A stretch of DNA of 64,000 nt from Candidatus Planktophila lacus. Its GTDB lineage: Bacteria; Actinomycetota; Actinomycetes; Nanopelagicales; Nanopelagicaceae. Under the pieces are notes generated by a model. The model searched no databases, was not told the DNA's origin, and worked only from the letters and a program-made list of their open reading frames with translations. The position numbers and the translations under genes are program-made. Location: assembly GCF_002288385.1 (NCBI RefSeq), contig NZ_CP016783.1, forward strand, positions 1,346,108 through 1,410,107. The letters run 5' to 3'. Shown piece after piece: positions 25,821-34,725 of the stretch (its first letter is position 1; every line of letters starts with the position of its first letter).

Positions 25821-26621
25821 TTAGAAGAAGTAGAAGTTGGTCCAGGCGCCAGTTGCAACTTGGCGGACATAGATATCGGCAAAGGCAACTGCGGCAAGTG
25901 AATACCAGGCATATTGCTGATGTGAATGATTTAGTACTGAGACCCAACTCCAAAGCTTGTAACGAACTGGATGTTTAGAGAAGTGCTTTAAACGGCCGCC
26001 AATTGTGTGGCGACAGGTGTGGCAAGACAATGAATACATCCAGAGCATTGTTGCGCTCAAGGTAAGAACGATTGAGCCGACGCTCATGTGGCCCCATTCA
26101 CCTGCTGGGTTCTTAAATGAAATCACTGCGTCGTAAGTAAGGATTACGTTAAATACCAAACCTGCGTAGAAGAACCAACGGTGGGCGTTCTGCAAGATAA
26201 GTGGTGCACGAGTTTCGCCTGTGTATTTGCTGTGTGGTTCCGCAACGGCGCATGCAGGTGGTGACAACCAGAAAGCACGGTAGTAAGCCTTGCGGTAGTA
26301 GTAACAAGTCATACGGAAACCAAGTGGGAATATCAAAATAATCAACGCTGGTGAAAGTGCGAAGTTAAAAATTTCTGCGCTAACTGGAGTCCAACCAAAA
26401 AGCGTTGCTTCAGGTACGCATGCTTCGGAAAGACATGGAGAATAGAAAGGAGAGATCAGGTGATCTTTGTAGTAGTTCGCACCTTCGAATGCGCGGAATG
26501 TTGCATAGACAATGAAGCTAAATAAAACTCCAAAGGTAATTGCCGGTTGCAACCACCATTTATCTGTGCGCAGCGTGCGCTCTTTAATCTTGGCGCGTGT
26601 TGGAGAAAAGACTCCGGACAT
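25821..26621 (-). CDS. sdhC: Succinate dehydrogenase membrane anchor (Sdh1 type, five-helix)
   Basis: A 266-residue membrane protein with about five transmembrane helices (near residues 28-48, 85-105, 145-165, 178-198, 238-258). Potential haem or quinone-site His residues occur in 'NAHRWFF' and 'SCHTCRHTIGG'. It anchors SdhAB and is similar in size to the anchor of mycobacterial Sdh1. Ribosome-binding site AAGGGG lies 7 bp before the ATG at 26621. First gene of the operon sdhC-A-B-crcB-crcB. Confidence 0.82.
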   Translation of the reverse strand: MSGVFSPTRAKIKERTLRTDKWWLQPAITFGVLFSFIVYATFRAFEGANYYKDHLISPFYSPCLSEACVPEATLFGWTPVSAEIFNFALSPALIILIFPLGFRMTCYYYRKAYYRAFWLSPPACAVAEPHSKYTGETRAPLILQNAHRWFFYAGLVFNVILTYDAVISFKNPAGEWGHMSVGSIVLTLSATMLWMYSLSCHTCRHTIGGRLKHFSKHPVRYKLWSWVSVLNHSHQQYAWYSLAAVAFADIYVRQVATGAWTNFYFF

Positions 26622-26642
26622 TTCTACCCCTTTTTAGCCCAT

Positions 26643-26660
26643 CAATCCTTGGAAGGATTG
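26643..26660. promoter_or_regulatory. 8-bp-arm inverted repeat upstream of sdhC
   Basis: CAATCCTT at 26643-26650 and AAGGATTG at 26653-26660 are exact inverted repeats separated by 2 bp, 22 bp upstream of the sdhC start codon. It could be a repressor operator for the succinate dehydrogenase operon or a leader hairpin. A second hairpin (arms 26722-26727 and 26736-26741) lies between it and tRNA-Ser. Confidence 0.45.
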
Positions 26661-26757
26661 TTCTTGCTTAAGGAGAAGTGTCCGCTTCTGAGGCAAAACT
26701 CGCCAGATGGTTGCCCGCATCGTGGCTATGAAGTCAGCCACAGCGAGAGAAAAATGG

Positions 26758-26840
26758 CGGAGGGCGTGGGATTTGAACCCACGAAACTTTCGTTTGCCGG
26801 TTTTCAAGACCGGTGCACTCGGCCGCTATGCGAGCCCTCC
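26758..26840 (-). tRNA. tRNA-Ser (anticodon TGA)
   Basis: An 83-nt class II tRNA on the minus strand: acceptor GGAGGGC pairs with GCCCTCC, the anticodon loop CTTGAAA gives TGA, an extended variable arm follows, and the T arm contains GTTCAAATC. Discriminator G; CCA not encoded. It decodes UCA and other UCN codons and lies downstream of serS on the same strand. Confidence 0.95.
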
Positions 26841-26887
26841 GTGGGAGAGATTACCCGAAGTTGGAAGGCATTAAAAATCGGCGCTAA

Positions 26888-27703
26888 TTACTGGGGTAGT
26901 TCGAGCAGTCGTTCAATAACGATGGCTACGCCATCTTGATTATGAGGCGGTGCCACATCTTTGGCATTTGCAGGTCCTGCATGATGTCCATCGATCATTG
27001 CATAAGAGCGTCCGGCCCATTGCAACATAGAAAAGTCATTTGGATTATCACCAAAGGCGACGCAATCTTCAGCAGTAATTCCGATACGCGCTGCCATCAT
27101 TGCAAGCGTTTCACCTTTGGAAACGCCAAGGGCGGAAATTTCAAGCAGTGAATCGTTATTTGCCGAATGCGTAACATTTACAACGCCTTGTAGCGCAGGC
27201 GTTGCTAAGGCCAACATTTCATCTGCTGAAATTTCTTGCTGTGAAAGGCGAGCTAATAACTTTAGCGCCGGACGATTTGTAACAGTGTCGATTGTGTCAA
27301 CGCCAATATCGTCCATGCCAACATCCCAGCGCGGGATATATGCCTTCTCGCGGTGGAAGTGATCATTTGATTCAACAGCAAATGAAACATTTGGAATAGT
27401 TATGCGCAAGATATCAACTGCTTTTTGAAGTTCTGTTGGCGCAATCATCCACTGTTCTAAAACTTTATCGTTATGCAAATCGTAGAGAAGTCCCCCGTTG
27501 CAGCAAATTGCAGAACCGAAATCAAATGCTTCTCGCACATCACCCATCCAACGTGGCGGACGGCCGGTGACAAAGAATATTTCTACGCCGAGATCGCGCG
27601 CCTTGGTAAATGCAGCAATTGTGCGATGAGAAATTGCCTCATCGTGCGGAACGATCGTGCCATCTAAATCTGTTGCAATTAACTTTGGGCGACGATCGCT
27701 CAC
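26888..27703 (-). CDS. HAD-superfamily phosphatase, Cof type
   Basis: A 271-residue HAD hydrolase of subfamily IIB: nucleophile motif DLDGTIVP (residues 12-19), 'VTGRPP' (motif II Thr), Lys in 'LGVSKGE' and '[12 protein letters not shown]' (motif IV). It dephosphorylates small phosphometabolites such as sugar phosphates or flavin mononucleotide; the substrate cannot be told. It overlaps serS by 4 bp and follows it in the operon. Confidence 0.88.
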   Translation of the reverse strand: MSDRRPKLIATDLDGTIVPHDEAISHRTIAAFTKARDLGVEIFFVTGRPPRWMGDVREAFDFGSAICCNGGLLYDLHNDKVLEQWMIAPTELQKAVDILRITIPNVSFAVESNDHFHREKAYIPRWDVGMDDIGVDTIDTVTNRPALKLLARLSQQEISADEMLALATPALQGVVNVTHSANNDSLLEISALGVSKGETLAMMAARIGITAEDCVAFGDNPNDFSMLQWAGRSYAMIDGHHAGPANAKDVAPPHNQDGVAIVIERLLELPQ

Positions 27704-28968
27704 ACAAGCTCAAATCTCTTGGTGCCGAGGAATGGTTGCAGTGCAGCAGGCACATTTACTGTGCCATCTGCATTTTGGTGGTTCTCCAGAATCGCAACGA
27801 TCATGCGGGGAATAGCGACCAGCGTGCCATTTAACGTTGCGACAGCCTTTGTGCCATCAGCATCTTTATAGCGAATATTTAAGCGGCGGGCTTGGAATTC
27901 TGTGCAGTTAGAAGTACTTGTTACTTCACGATATGCCTTCTGTGTTGGGATCCAAGCTTCGATATCAAATTTACGCGTTGCGCTTGATCCGAGATCACCA
28001 GATGCCACATCGATTACGCGGAAAGGGATCTCCATCGCATTTAAGAAATCTTTCTCCCATTGCAGTAAACGCTTATGTTCTTCCTTGGCTTCTTCCGGCT
28101 TACAGAAAGAGAACATTTCAACTTTATCGAATTGGTGTACTCGGATAATTCCGCGGGTATCTTTTCCATAACTTCCGGCCTCGCGGCGGAAACAAGTTGA
28201 ATACCCGGCATAACGCATCGGCAATTTATCCGCTGGTAGTACTTCATCCATATGGAATGCAGCCAGTGGAACTTCACTTGTGCCGACTAAGTAAGCGTCA
28301 TCTTTTTCAAGGTGATAAACATTTTCGGCTGCTTGTCCAAGAAAGCCGGTACCTTCCATCGCAGCAGGCTTAACAAGTACTGGTGGAATAACAGGGGTAA
28401 ATCCAGCCTTTAGCGCGCTTTGAATCGCGTAGTTAACAAGTGCGAATTCCAGCATCGCTCCAACGCCGGTTAAATAATATGAACGAGAACCAGAAACTTT
28501 TGCACCACGTTCAGTGTCAATTGCGCCAAGTAGCTTTCCAAGTTCAACGTGATCTTTTGCTTCAAAGCCATCTTTCGCAAAATCACGTGGTGTGCCAACG
28601 TGTTCAATGGTTACGAAATCTGCTTCGCCACCGATAGGCGCTTCTGGGTCCAGTAAGTTTGAAAGTTGCATGACAAGTGCGTTGGCTTTAGCTTCGATTT
28701 CAGCGCGCTTAGCATCGGCAGCTTTTACTTTATCTGCCAGCGCTTTTGCATTCTCTAATAACGCAGCCTTTTCATCGCCTTTTGCAGCTCCGACTGATTT
28801 TGAAAGGGTGTTCTGTTCTGCGCGTAAAGTTTCGAATTCGGTAATTGCGGCACGGCGCACATCATCGATAGCAAGTACTTGATCCACGATCGTGACATCT
28901 TCACCACGACCTGTTTGTGATGCGCGAACTAGATCTGGATTCTCGCGAAGGAGTTTGATATCGATCAT
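27700..28968 (-). CDS. serS: Seryl-tRNA synthetase
   Basis: A 422-residue class II synthetase: an N-terminal antiparallel coiled-coil arm (about 25-105) that grips the tRNA-Ser variable arm, and a catalytic domain with motif 2 '[14 protein letters not shown]' and motif 3 '[16 protein letters not shown]'. It charges tRNA-Ser with serine, and two of its substrate tRNAs are in this window. It lies in a tight pheA-serS-HAD unit (3-bp gap, then 4-bp overlap). Confidence 0.96.
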   Translation of the reverse strand: MIDIKLLRENPDLVRASQTGRGEDVTIVDQVLAIDDVRRAAITEFETLRAEQNTLSKSVGAAKGDEKAALLENAKALADKVKAADAKRAEIEAKANALVMQLSNLLDPEAPIGGEADFVTIEHVGTPRDFAKDGFEAKDHVELGKLLGAIDTERGAKVSGSRSYYLTGVGAMLEFALVNYAIQSALKAGFTPVIPPVLVKPAAMEGTGFLGQAAENVYHLEKDDAYLVGTSEVPLAAFHMDEVLPADKLPMRYAGYSTCFRREAGSYGKDTRGIIRVHQFDKVEMFSFCKPEEAKEEHKRLLQWEKDFLNAMEIPFRVIDVASGDLGSSATRKFDIEAWIPTQKAYREVTSTSNCTEFQARRLNIRYKDADGTKAVATLNGTLVAIPRMIVAILENHQNADGTVNVPAALQPFLGTKRFELV

Positions 28969-28971
28969 GCT

Positions 28972-29811
28972 TTAACGCACCTCTCGTGGGTAAGAACCTA
29001 AGAATCTGATGTCATCGCAAATCTCACGAAGTTCGGCAACGCTGCCACCGACTGCTTCGTCGTTGATATGTCCTTCGACATCAATAATGAAATGGTAGTG
29101 ACCAAGTTCGCGGCCAGTAGGGCGACTTTGAATAAAAGTTAAGTTGACGTTGCGCTTGGCAAAAACCTGCAGGATCTCAAGCAGCGCTCCAGCGTGGTCG
29201 ATATCGATAAAGATCGCCATAGAGGTGCGGTCATCACCAGTTGGCTCAGGAATCCATCCAGGTTTCTGGGCAGCGATAAAGCGAGTGACTGCTCCATTGT
29301 TATCGCCAATATTTTCGTCACGGATTTCTAAGCCGAAGTGTTCTGCGGCAACGCTTGATGCGATTGCTGCATCGAGCTCGCCTTTACTTACTAACTCAGC
29401 GGCGGCAGAGGTTGAATTCGTTGGGACAACTTCTGCATGCGGATAATTTTTAGCGATGTAGCTGCGGCACTGAGACTCAGCATGTGGGTGGGTGCCAATT
29501 CTTTTAATTTCTGTTGCACCTGGCTTAGTCATAAGCGCAAAGGTGACCGGCAAGGTAACTTCGCCAGAGATAGTTAGAGGGTCCCCCGTTGCGAGTTCAT
29601 CGAGAGTGCGTGCGACAACGCCTTCCACGGAATTTTCAATTGGGACTAGGGCGTAATCAACTTCGCCGGTGCGAACTGCGTTAAGTGCGGCAGTGACATT
29701 TGCATAAGGAATTTTTACATCGGTGTCGCAAGTGATCTTATTTAGCGCAGCCTCAGTGAAGGTACCTACTGGACCTAAATAGGCGAATCTATGGCTATCT
29801 GCGGCGCTCAC
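28972..29811 (-). CDS. pheA: Prephenate dehydratase
   Basis: A 279-residue enzyme: the PDT domain with 'YLGPVGTFTEAA', 'VPIENSVEG' and the catalytic 'VTRF' (about 173-176), followed by an ACT domain ('MAIFIDIDHAGALLEIL', 'FIQSRPTGRELGHYHF') for phenylalanine feedback. It converts prephenate to phenylpyruvate. There is no chorismate mutase domain. Start is GTG at 29811. Confidence 0.94.
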   Translation of the reverse strand: MSAADSHRFAYLGPVGTFTEAALNKITCDTDVKIPYANVTAALNAVRTGEVDYALVPIENSVEGVVARTLDELATGDPLTISGEVTLPVTFALMTKPGATEIKRIGTHPHAESQCRSYIAKNYPHAEVVPTNSTSAAAELVSKGELDAAIASSVAAEHFGLEIRDENIGDNNGAVTRFIAAQKPGWIPEPTGDDRTSMAIFIDIDHAGALLEILQVFAKRNVNLTFIQSRPTGRELGHYHFIIDVEGHINDEAVGGSVAELREICDDIRFLGSYPREVR

Positions 29812-29852
29812 TTGCTAAGGATACCTGCTCCATAGCCAAAGATTTCCAGTAA

Positions 29853-30557
29853 TTAATTGGAGGCAAGAACCTCACGCGCAAAGGCGGGGCGATTGGTAAT
29901 CAAATTATCGACGCCGAGATGGCGACACAAGATGATGTCGGATGGTTCATCAACGGTCCAAACATTTAATTTCTTGCCGGCCGCTTTTATCTTCTGCGCT
30001 AACGCAGGCTTCTTGCGAAGTAGCTCGATGCCAGGACCAATTGAGTGAGCAGATGAGTAGCGTGTAGAAAACCACGGGGTGTAATCGTGAAGTAAATAGG
30101 TAGTTGAAATCTTGCTATCTAAAGCTTTTATCCGCTCTATCGCAAACCAAGAAAATGACATTACCGTTACATCGATTCCAGCTTTTTCGATTCTTTTGGC
30201 TTCTTTATGTAATTTCTGAACAACTTGGTTTTCAATTTCAGTGCGTGAAGGAACTGGATGTTTAGTTTCCAGCAATAAAGATTTCTTCTCGGTAATTCCA
30301 AAATCTATGAATTGATCGAGGGTAACAATCTGCGGATAGATTGCCACTAGCTGCGCATATGTTGATTCGTGAACTACGGCGGCGTTATTTGCGCGACGCT
30401 TTAAATCTGCATCATGCCAAAGAACTACGATGCCATCTTTAGTTAGTCGTAGATCGCATTCGAAACCATCGGCGCCTTGCTTAACCGCGCCTTCATAAGC
30501 CGCCATCGTCATCTCAGGAAAGTCATATGAGGCTCCGCGGTGAGCGTAAATCTTCAT
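29853..30557 (-). CDS. ugpQ: Glycerophosphodiester phosphodiesterase
   Basis: A 234-residue GDPD-family TIM barrel: 'AHRGASYDFPEMT' (catalytic His and Arg), 'GFECDLRLTKDG' (metal Glu/Asp) and 'LWHD' (second His), with 'VWTVDEP' late. It hydrolyses glycerophosphodiesters to glycerol 3-phosphate and an alcohol. No signal peptide, so probably cytoplasmic. The upstream 56-bp gap is shared with the divergent PP2C gene. Confidence 0.9.
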   Translation of the reverse strand: MKIYAHRGASYDFPEMTMAAYEGAVKQGADGFECDLRLTKDGIVVLWHDADLKRRANNAAVVHESTYAQLVAIYPQIVTLDQFIDFGITEKKSLLLETKHPVPSRTEIENQVVQKLHKEAKRIEKAGIDVTVMSFSWFAIERIKALDSKISTTYLLHDYTPWFSTRYSSAHSIGPGIELLRKKPALAQKIKAAGKKLNVWTVDEPSDIILCRHLGVDNLITNRPAFAREVLASN

Positions 30558-30613
30558 AGTTCGAGATTAACATCAATACCCCAGTACCAATGGGCTTGGG
30601 TAGGCTTAGCGTC

Positions 30614-31390
30614 ATGAAGGCCTTGTACTTCCAATGCGCTGCACGTTCAGCGCTAGGTTTGGTGCGCAACGGCAATGAGGACTCTGCACTTATAGGCGCG
30701 CAAGTTATCGCCGTCGCTGATGGTATGGGTGGCCACGCAGGTGGTGAAGTTGCATCGAGCGTTGCAATAAATACGCTCTCAGAAATCGCACCGACTTTTA
30801 CGGCTGAAAATATTGATCTTGATTCGGCGAGCGATCTTTATTTAAATTCACTACACACTATCGATGCGCAGATTCGCGCCGTCGCTAGCGATGAACCAGC
30901 CCTTTCCGGGATGGGAACAACTCTTACCTCTCTATTCATAAGTGGTACTGAGGTTTCTTTGCTTCATATCGGGGATTCCCGCGCTTATCGTCTGCGTGGA
31001 AACACTCTCGAGCAGCTCAGCGCCGACCACACCGTTCTGCAAGAGTTATTAGATAAAGGCGTAATTTCTGAATCAGAGGCGCAAGTACATCCACAACGCT
31101 CAATGCTGACGCAGGCGCTGATGGGTGAGGGAAATCTTGAGCCATCACTTCATGTTTTCGAAGGAAAAGTTCAGGATCGCTACCTATTGTGCAGCGATGG
31201 CTTAAGTGGGGTTCTCACTGAGAAAGAGATAAAAACTCTTATCAAGGGTAAAGATGCCGCTGAAGCAGTTGATGCCTTGATTGATGCGACTTATATAAAT
31301 GGAGCACCAGATAACGTCACGATCGTAATCGCTGATATTGTCGAAGAAAGTTCCACCCAAGTAGAAAAGTTAGGAGCGGCAAAACCATGA
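30614..31390 (+). CDS. PP2C-type Ser/Thr protein phosphatase (PstP-like)
   Basis: A 258-residue PPM phosphatase: 'GLVRNGNED' near the start, 'VADGMGGHAGGE' (metal Asp), 'GTTLTSLF', 'IGDSRAYRL', 'CSDGLSGVL' and 'PDNVTIVIAD'. It dephosphorylates Ser/Thr kinase targets. Unlike mycobacterial PstP it has no C-terminal membrane segment. The ATG at 30614 fits the family start; the frame begins 8 codons upstream. It overlaps the kinase gene by 4 bp; rodA, pbpA and pknA, which separate these genes in mycobacteria, are absent. Confidence 0.9.
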   Translation: MKALYFQCAARSALGLVRNGNEDSALIGAQVIAVADGMGGHAGGEVASSVAINTLSEIAPTFTAENIDLDSASDLYLNSLHTIDAQIRAVASDEPALSGMGTTLTSLFISGTEVSLLHIGDSRAYRLRGNTLEQLSADHTVLQELLDKGVISESEAQVHPQRSMLTQALMGEGNLEPSLHVFEGKVQDRYLLCSDGLSGVLTEKEIKTLIKGKDAAEAVDALIDATYINGAPDNVTIVIADIVEESSTQVEKLGAAKP

Positions 31391-32937
31391 TGAATAAAAT
31401 TTTGGGCGGCCGCTACCAACTCGGCGCGATGATCGGCACCGGCGGAATGGCCGATGTTTATATTGCACAAGATCAGCGTTTATCTCGCGAAGTCGCAGTA
31501 AAGATTCTGCGTAGTGATCTCGCGAAAGATCCAACCTTCGTTTCACGCTTTCGTAAAGAAGCAAAAGCTGCCGCTGGTTTAAACCACCCAGGCGTGGTTG
31601 CCGTTTATGACTCAGGTGAAGAACCTGCGCCATACATTGTTATGGAGCTTGTCTCTGGCCACACCCTTCGCGAGTTAATTCATGGTGGCGAGCGTTTGCC
31701 ACTTGATCGCGCACTTGAAATCGGCGGTGGAATTTTAGAAGCCGTTGATTATTCACATCAACGCGGCATCGTTCACCGCGACATCAAACCCGCAAACGTG
31801 ATGATCACCGATGGTGGCGACGTGAAGGTGATGGATTTCGGAATTGCGCGCGCCATGGATGATCTCGGTGCAACGTTAACTAGCACCTGGAACGTGGTCG
31901 GTACCGCACAATACTTATCTCCGGAACAAGCTCTTGGTGAAGTTGCAGATACTCCGACAGATATTTACTCAACTGGTTGCTTGTTATACGAACTGTTAAC
32001 TGGCCGTCCCCCATTTACCGGTGAGACTCCAGTATCAATCGCCTACCAACATGTTTCAGGTCATTTAACACCGGCTCGACAACTTCAACCTGATCTTCCC
32101 GAGAGCGTTGAAGTTATGTTGGAAGTTGCTCTATCTAAGAAACCAGAAGATCGTTATATTTCTGCGCGCGCGATGCTCGAAGATTTAAATAAAATTCGCG
32201 CCGGTGAAAGTATTTCAACGAAAGTTGCACGTGGGCCGCTTGTCTCTCGTCGCACCGCTGTTATCTCTGGAATTTCGCTCTTGTTAGTTGGCGTTCTTGC
32301 CGTTGTAGGTCTTTCGCTAAACGGCGGTTCAACTCCTTCGCTAGGCAATGAAATCCCTAACGTGGTTGGCCTTACTGAAGATCAAGCCCGGGCTCTGTTA
32401 GGTGATTACACAGTCACGGTGCAGCGTGCGCCTGATCCACGGATTCCTAAAGATCGCGTTGCCAGCCAAATTCCACTTGCAACTAGCCAAGCAACAAAGG
32501 GTTCTGCCGTAACGCTAACTATCTCTGATGGTCCAGGTGATGCGATCGTTCCCGATGATTTAGTTGGAATGTCTTTAATTGATGCCCGCACTTCACTTGC
32601 TGCGGCAGGTTTAGTTATCTCTCGCACTGAAGCTGCACCATCAGATGAACCGCAAGGAACTGTATTAAGCGTGCTTCCTGAACCTGGTTCAACAATTACC
32701 GCCGGCACTGGAGTTGTCTTAACTATCGCTAGCGGAGAAGTTGAAGTTCCTAATTTGATTGGCGTTGAAGCGATCCAAGCGAAAACGCTTTTGATTCAGG
32801 CTGGCTTCTTAGTTCGCGAATTCAATGATTATGATGCCGCGCAGGCTGTTGGCGTTGTTATTCGCCAAGCACCTGATGCGGGCACAACTCAAACTATTGG
32901 TAAGCCTGTAACAATTACAATTAATAAAGCGCCGTAA
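31387..32937 (+). CDS. PASTA-domain Ser/Thr protein kinase (PknB-like)
   Basis: A 516-residue receptor kinase. Kinase domain at about 8-270 with GTGGMADV, Lys39, HRDIKPAN (catalytic Asp132), DFGIAR and a Thr/Ser-rich activation loop; transmembrane segment about 295-316; then three extracellular PASTA domains beginning at 'NVVGL', 'DLVGM' and 'NLIGV'. PASTA domains sense peptidoglycan fragments or lipid II. Mycobacterial PknB has four. Known PknB targets include CwlM, whose homologue lies at 56756. ATG at 31387 overlaps the phosphatase stop. Confidence 0.94.
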   Translation: MMNKILGGRYQLGAMIGTGGMADVYIAQDQRLSREVAVKILRSDLAKDPTFVSRFRKEAKAAAGLNHPGVVAVYDSGEEPAPYIVMELVSGHTLRELIHGGERLPLDRALEIGGGILEAVDYSHQRGIVHRDIKPANVMITDGGDVKVMDFGIARAMDDLGATLTSTWNVVGTAQYLSPEQALGEVADTPTDIYSTGCLLYELLTGRPPFTGETPVSIAYQHVSGHLTPARQLQPDLPESVEVMLEVALSKKPEDRYISARAMLEDLNKIRAGESISTKVARGPLVSRRTAVISGISLLLVGVLAVVGLSLNGGSTPSLGNEIPNVVGLTEDQARALLGDYTVTVQRAPDPRIPKDRVASQIPLATSQATKGSAVTLTISDGPGDAIVPDDLVGMSLIDARTSLAAAGLVISRTEAAPSDEPQGTVLSVLPEPGSTITAGTGVVLTIASGEVEVPNLIGVEAIQAKTLLIQAGFLVREFNDYDAAQAVGVVIRQAPDAGTTQTIGKPVTITINKAP

Positions 32938-32938
32938 T

Positions 32939-33568
32939 TTAAGCGCGCTTACCAACAACTGGAGATAAGCCCACAGACTTTGCGAGCGCATCGATGTCTC
33001 CGCATTGTGTTAACCAGTTAGCGAGCATTAAATGTCCGTGTTCAGTCAGTACTGATTCGGGGTGGAACTGCACACCTTCAATTGGCAAAGTTTTATGGCG
33101 CATCGACATAACAACGCCAGATTCTGTTGAACCAGTAATCTCTAATTCGCTGCTAACCGTGTCGCGTTCTACTGCGAGTGAGTGGTAACGAGTTGCCGTA
33201 AATGGTGATGGAAGGCTTGTTAAAACACCTTTTCCTTCGTGCAACACTTGTGAAGTTTTTCCATGCAGTAACTCGGGTGCGCGCGAAACAGTTGCGCCAA
33301 ATGCAACGCCGATTGCTTGATGTCCTAAGCAAACGCCAAAGAGTGGAATGTTTTTATCTGCGCAATATTTGATCATCGCGATACTGATGCCGGCCTCTTC
33401 TGGGGTGCCGGGCCCGGGAGAGATAAGTACTCCGTCATATTCGCCGGCTTCCTCAACGCTTACTTCGTCATTTCGCTTAACGATGCATTCGGCGCCAAGT
33501 TGGCCGAGGTATTGCACCAAGTTAAATACGAACGAGTCGTAGTTATCGATGACGAGGATGCGGGACAT
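32939..33568 (-). CDS. Glutamine amidotransferase, anthranilate/aminodeoxychorismate synthase component II
   Basis: A 209-residue class I amidotransferase: 'DNYDSFVFNLVQYL' at the N-terminus, oxyanion segment 'SPGPGTPEEAG', nucleophile Cys in 'FGVCLGHQAIG' and 'QFHPESV' with His/Glu. It supplies ammonia to TrpE or PabB. The position beside pknB and crgA is conserved in actinobacteria, where it is annotated trpG or pabA. Its stop is 1 bp from the convergent kinase stop. Confidence 0.9.
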   Translation of the reverse strand: MSRILVIDNYDSFVFNLVQYLGQLGAECIVKRNDEVSVEEAGEYDGVLISPGPGTPEEAGISIAMIKYCADKNIPLFGVCLGHQAIGVAFGATVSRAPELLHGKTSQVLHEGKGVLTSLPSPFTATRYHSLAVERDTVSSELEITGSTESGVVMSMRHKTLPIEGVQFHPESVLTEHGHLMLANWLTQCGDIDALAKSVGLSPVVGKRA

Positions 33569-33597
33569 GGGTCAATTCTTGCAGGGTTGGCGGGCGG

Positions 33598-33638
33598 GCA
33601 GTTTCCAGATTTGTTCTTTTCAGTGCTGCAGTTTCCAG
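33598..33638. repeat. 11-bp direct repeat upstream of crgA
   Basis: GCAGTTTCCAG occurs at 33598-33608 and again at 33628-33638, a 30-bp period (about three helical turns), in the 99-bp gap between the divergent amidotransferase and crgA genes. It may be a binding site for a regulator of crgA; inferred from repetition only. Confidence 0.45.
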
Positions 33639-33667
33639 GATTGGGTTTTCCATGTAGCCTTCTACCT

Positions 33668-33934
33668 ATGCCAAAGTCGAAATTGCGTAAAAAGGTTCAA
33701 GAAAAGCACGCTCACGAAGAGCAGATCTTTGATGCTGAGCCACACGGCCCAATCGAGAGCCCAAGCTGGCTTGCTCCAGTTATGGTCGCCAACTTCCTGG
33801 TCGGCCTCTTCTGGATCGTCGTCTTCTACGTAAGTCAGACCACCTACCCAATTCCGGGTATCGGCGCATGGAACATGATTATCGGCTTTAGCTTTATTGG
33901 GGTTGGATTCAGCCTCGCAACCAAGTGGCGTTAG
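33668..33934 (+). CDS. crgA: Cell division protein CrgA
   Basis: An 88-residue protein beginning with the basic 'MPKSKLRKK' typical of CrgA, then two transmembrane helices (about 38-58 and 68-84) with a 'WIVVFYVS' segment and a final 'GFSLATKWR'. CrgA helps place FtsZ and peptidoglycan synthases at the septum. The frame is open from 33500, but the ATG at 33668 gives the conserved family start. Its neighbourhood (amidotransferase, PknB) is the usual actinobacterial one. Confidence 0.92.
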   Translation: MPKSKLRKKVQEKHAHEEQIFDAEPHGPIESPSWLAPVMVANFLVGLFWIVVFYVSQTTYPIPGIGAWNMIIGFSFIGVGFSLATKWR

Positions 33935-33960
33935 GCGAATAACCCTCTTTTTTACACCTT

Positions 33961-33981
33961 TTCTCAGCCTTCTCTCAGCCT
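33961..33981 (+). promoter_or_regulatory. Tandem TCTCAGCCT boxes before the response-regulator gene
   Basis: TCTCAGCCT at 33962-33970 and 33973-33981 repeats with an 11-bp period; a related TTCTCA lies at 33991-33996 just before the start codon. OmpR/MprA-type regulators bind direct repeats of about this spacing, so this is a likely autoregulatory site. Confidence 0.5.
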
Positions 33982-34000
33982 ATGAGAGCATTCTCAAACC

Positions 34001-34717
34001 ATGCCTAAGAGCTCTGAAAGCACCAATTACCGAATTCTCGTCGTTGATGATGAATCCAGTATCAGCGATCTAATCTCAACAAGTCTGCGCTTCGTCGGTT
34101 TTGAAGTTCGCACTGCTGCGACCGGCTCTGAAGCTTTAACAGTTGCTGAAGAATTCAAACCGCATGCTGTCGTACTCGATGTGATGCTTCCAGATTCAGA
34201 TGGTTTTGAAGTCTGTCGCCAACTGCGCAGCGAAGGTTTAAATATTGGCGTGCTCTTCTTAACCGCTAAAGATGGCATGGAAGATAAAGTTGCCGGGTTA
34301 ACAATCGGTGGCGATGATTACATGACCAAACCATTTAGTTTGGAAGAACTTGTTGCGCGTTTGCGTGCCCTGCTTCGCCGTATTGGTGTTGCTGAGATAA
34401 ATACCGATGATGAAAAGATTCGCTTTGCTGACCTTGAACTAAATGAAGCAACTCATGAGGTTCGTCGCGGCGGCGTTTTACTTGAGATGTCTCCAACTGA
34501 ATTTCAACTTCTGCGCTACTTATTAATTAACGCCGATCGCGTTGTCTCTAAATCTCAAATTCTTGATCACGTCTGGCAATACGATTTCCGCGGTGATGCC
34601 GGAATTGTCGAAACATATATCTCCTACTTACGAAAGAAGATCGATATCTTCGATCCACCACTAATTCATACGGTTCGCGGCGTTGGTTACCGCTTGCGCT
34701 TGCCAGCAGCGAAGTAG
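34001..34717 (+). CDS. OmpR-family response regulator (MprA-like)
   Basis: A 238-residue two-domain regulator. Receiver domain at 1-125 with acidic pair 'VVDDES', phospho-acceptor Asp in 'VVLDVMLPDSDG', Thr in 'FLTAKDG' and Lys in 'YMTKPF'; a winged-helix output domain at about 140-238 ends with 'HTVRGVGYRLRL'. It forms a two-component system with the kinase 8 bp downstream. Envelope stress or phosphate control is plausible but not shown by sequence. Confidence 0.93.
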   Translation: MPKSSESTNYRILVVDDESSISDLISTSLRFVGFEVRTAATGSEALTVAEEFKPHAVVLDVMLPDSDGFEVCRQLRSEGLNIGVLFLTAKDGMEDKVAGLTIGGDDYMTKPFSLEELVARLRALLRRIGVAEINTDDEKIRFADLELNEATHEVRRGGVLLEMSPTEFQLLRYLLINADRVVSKSQILDHVWQYDFRGDAGIVETYISYLRKKIDIFDPPLIHTVRGVGYRLRLPAAK

Positions 34718-34725
34718 CATGAGCA

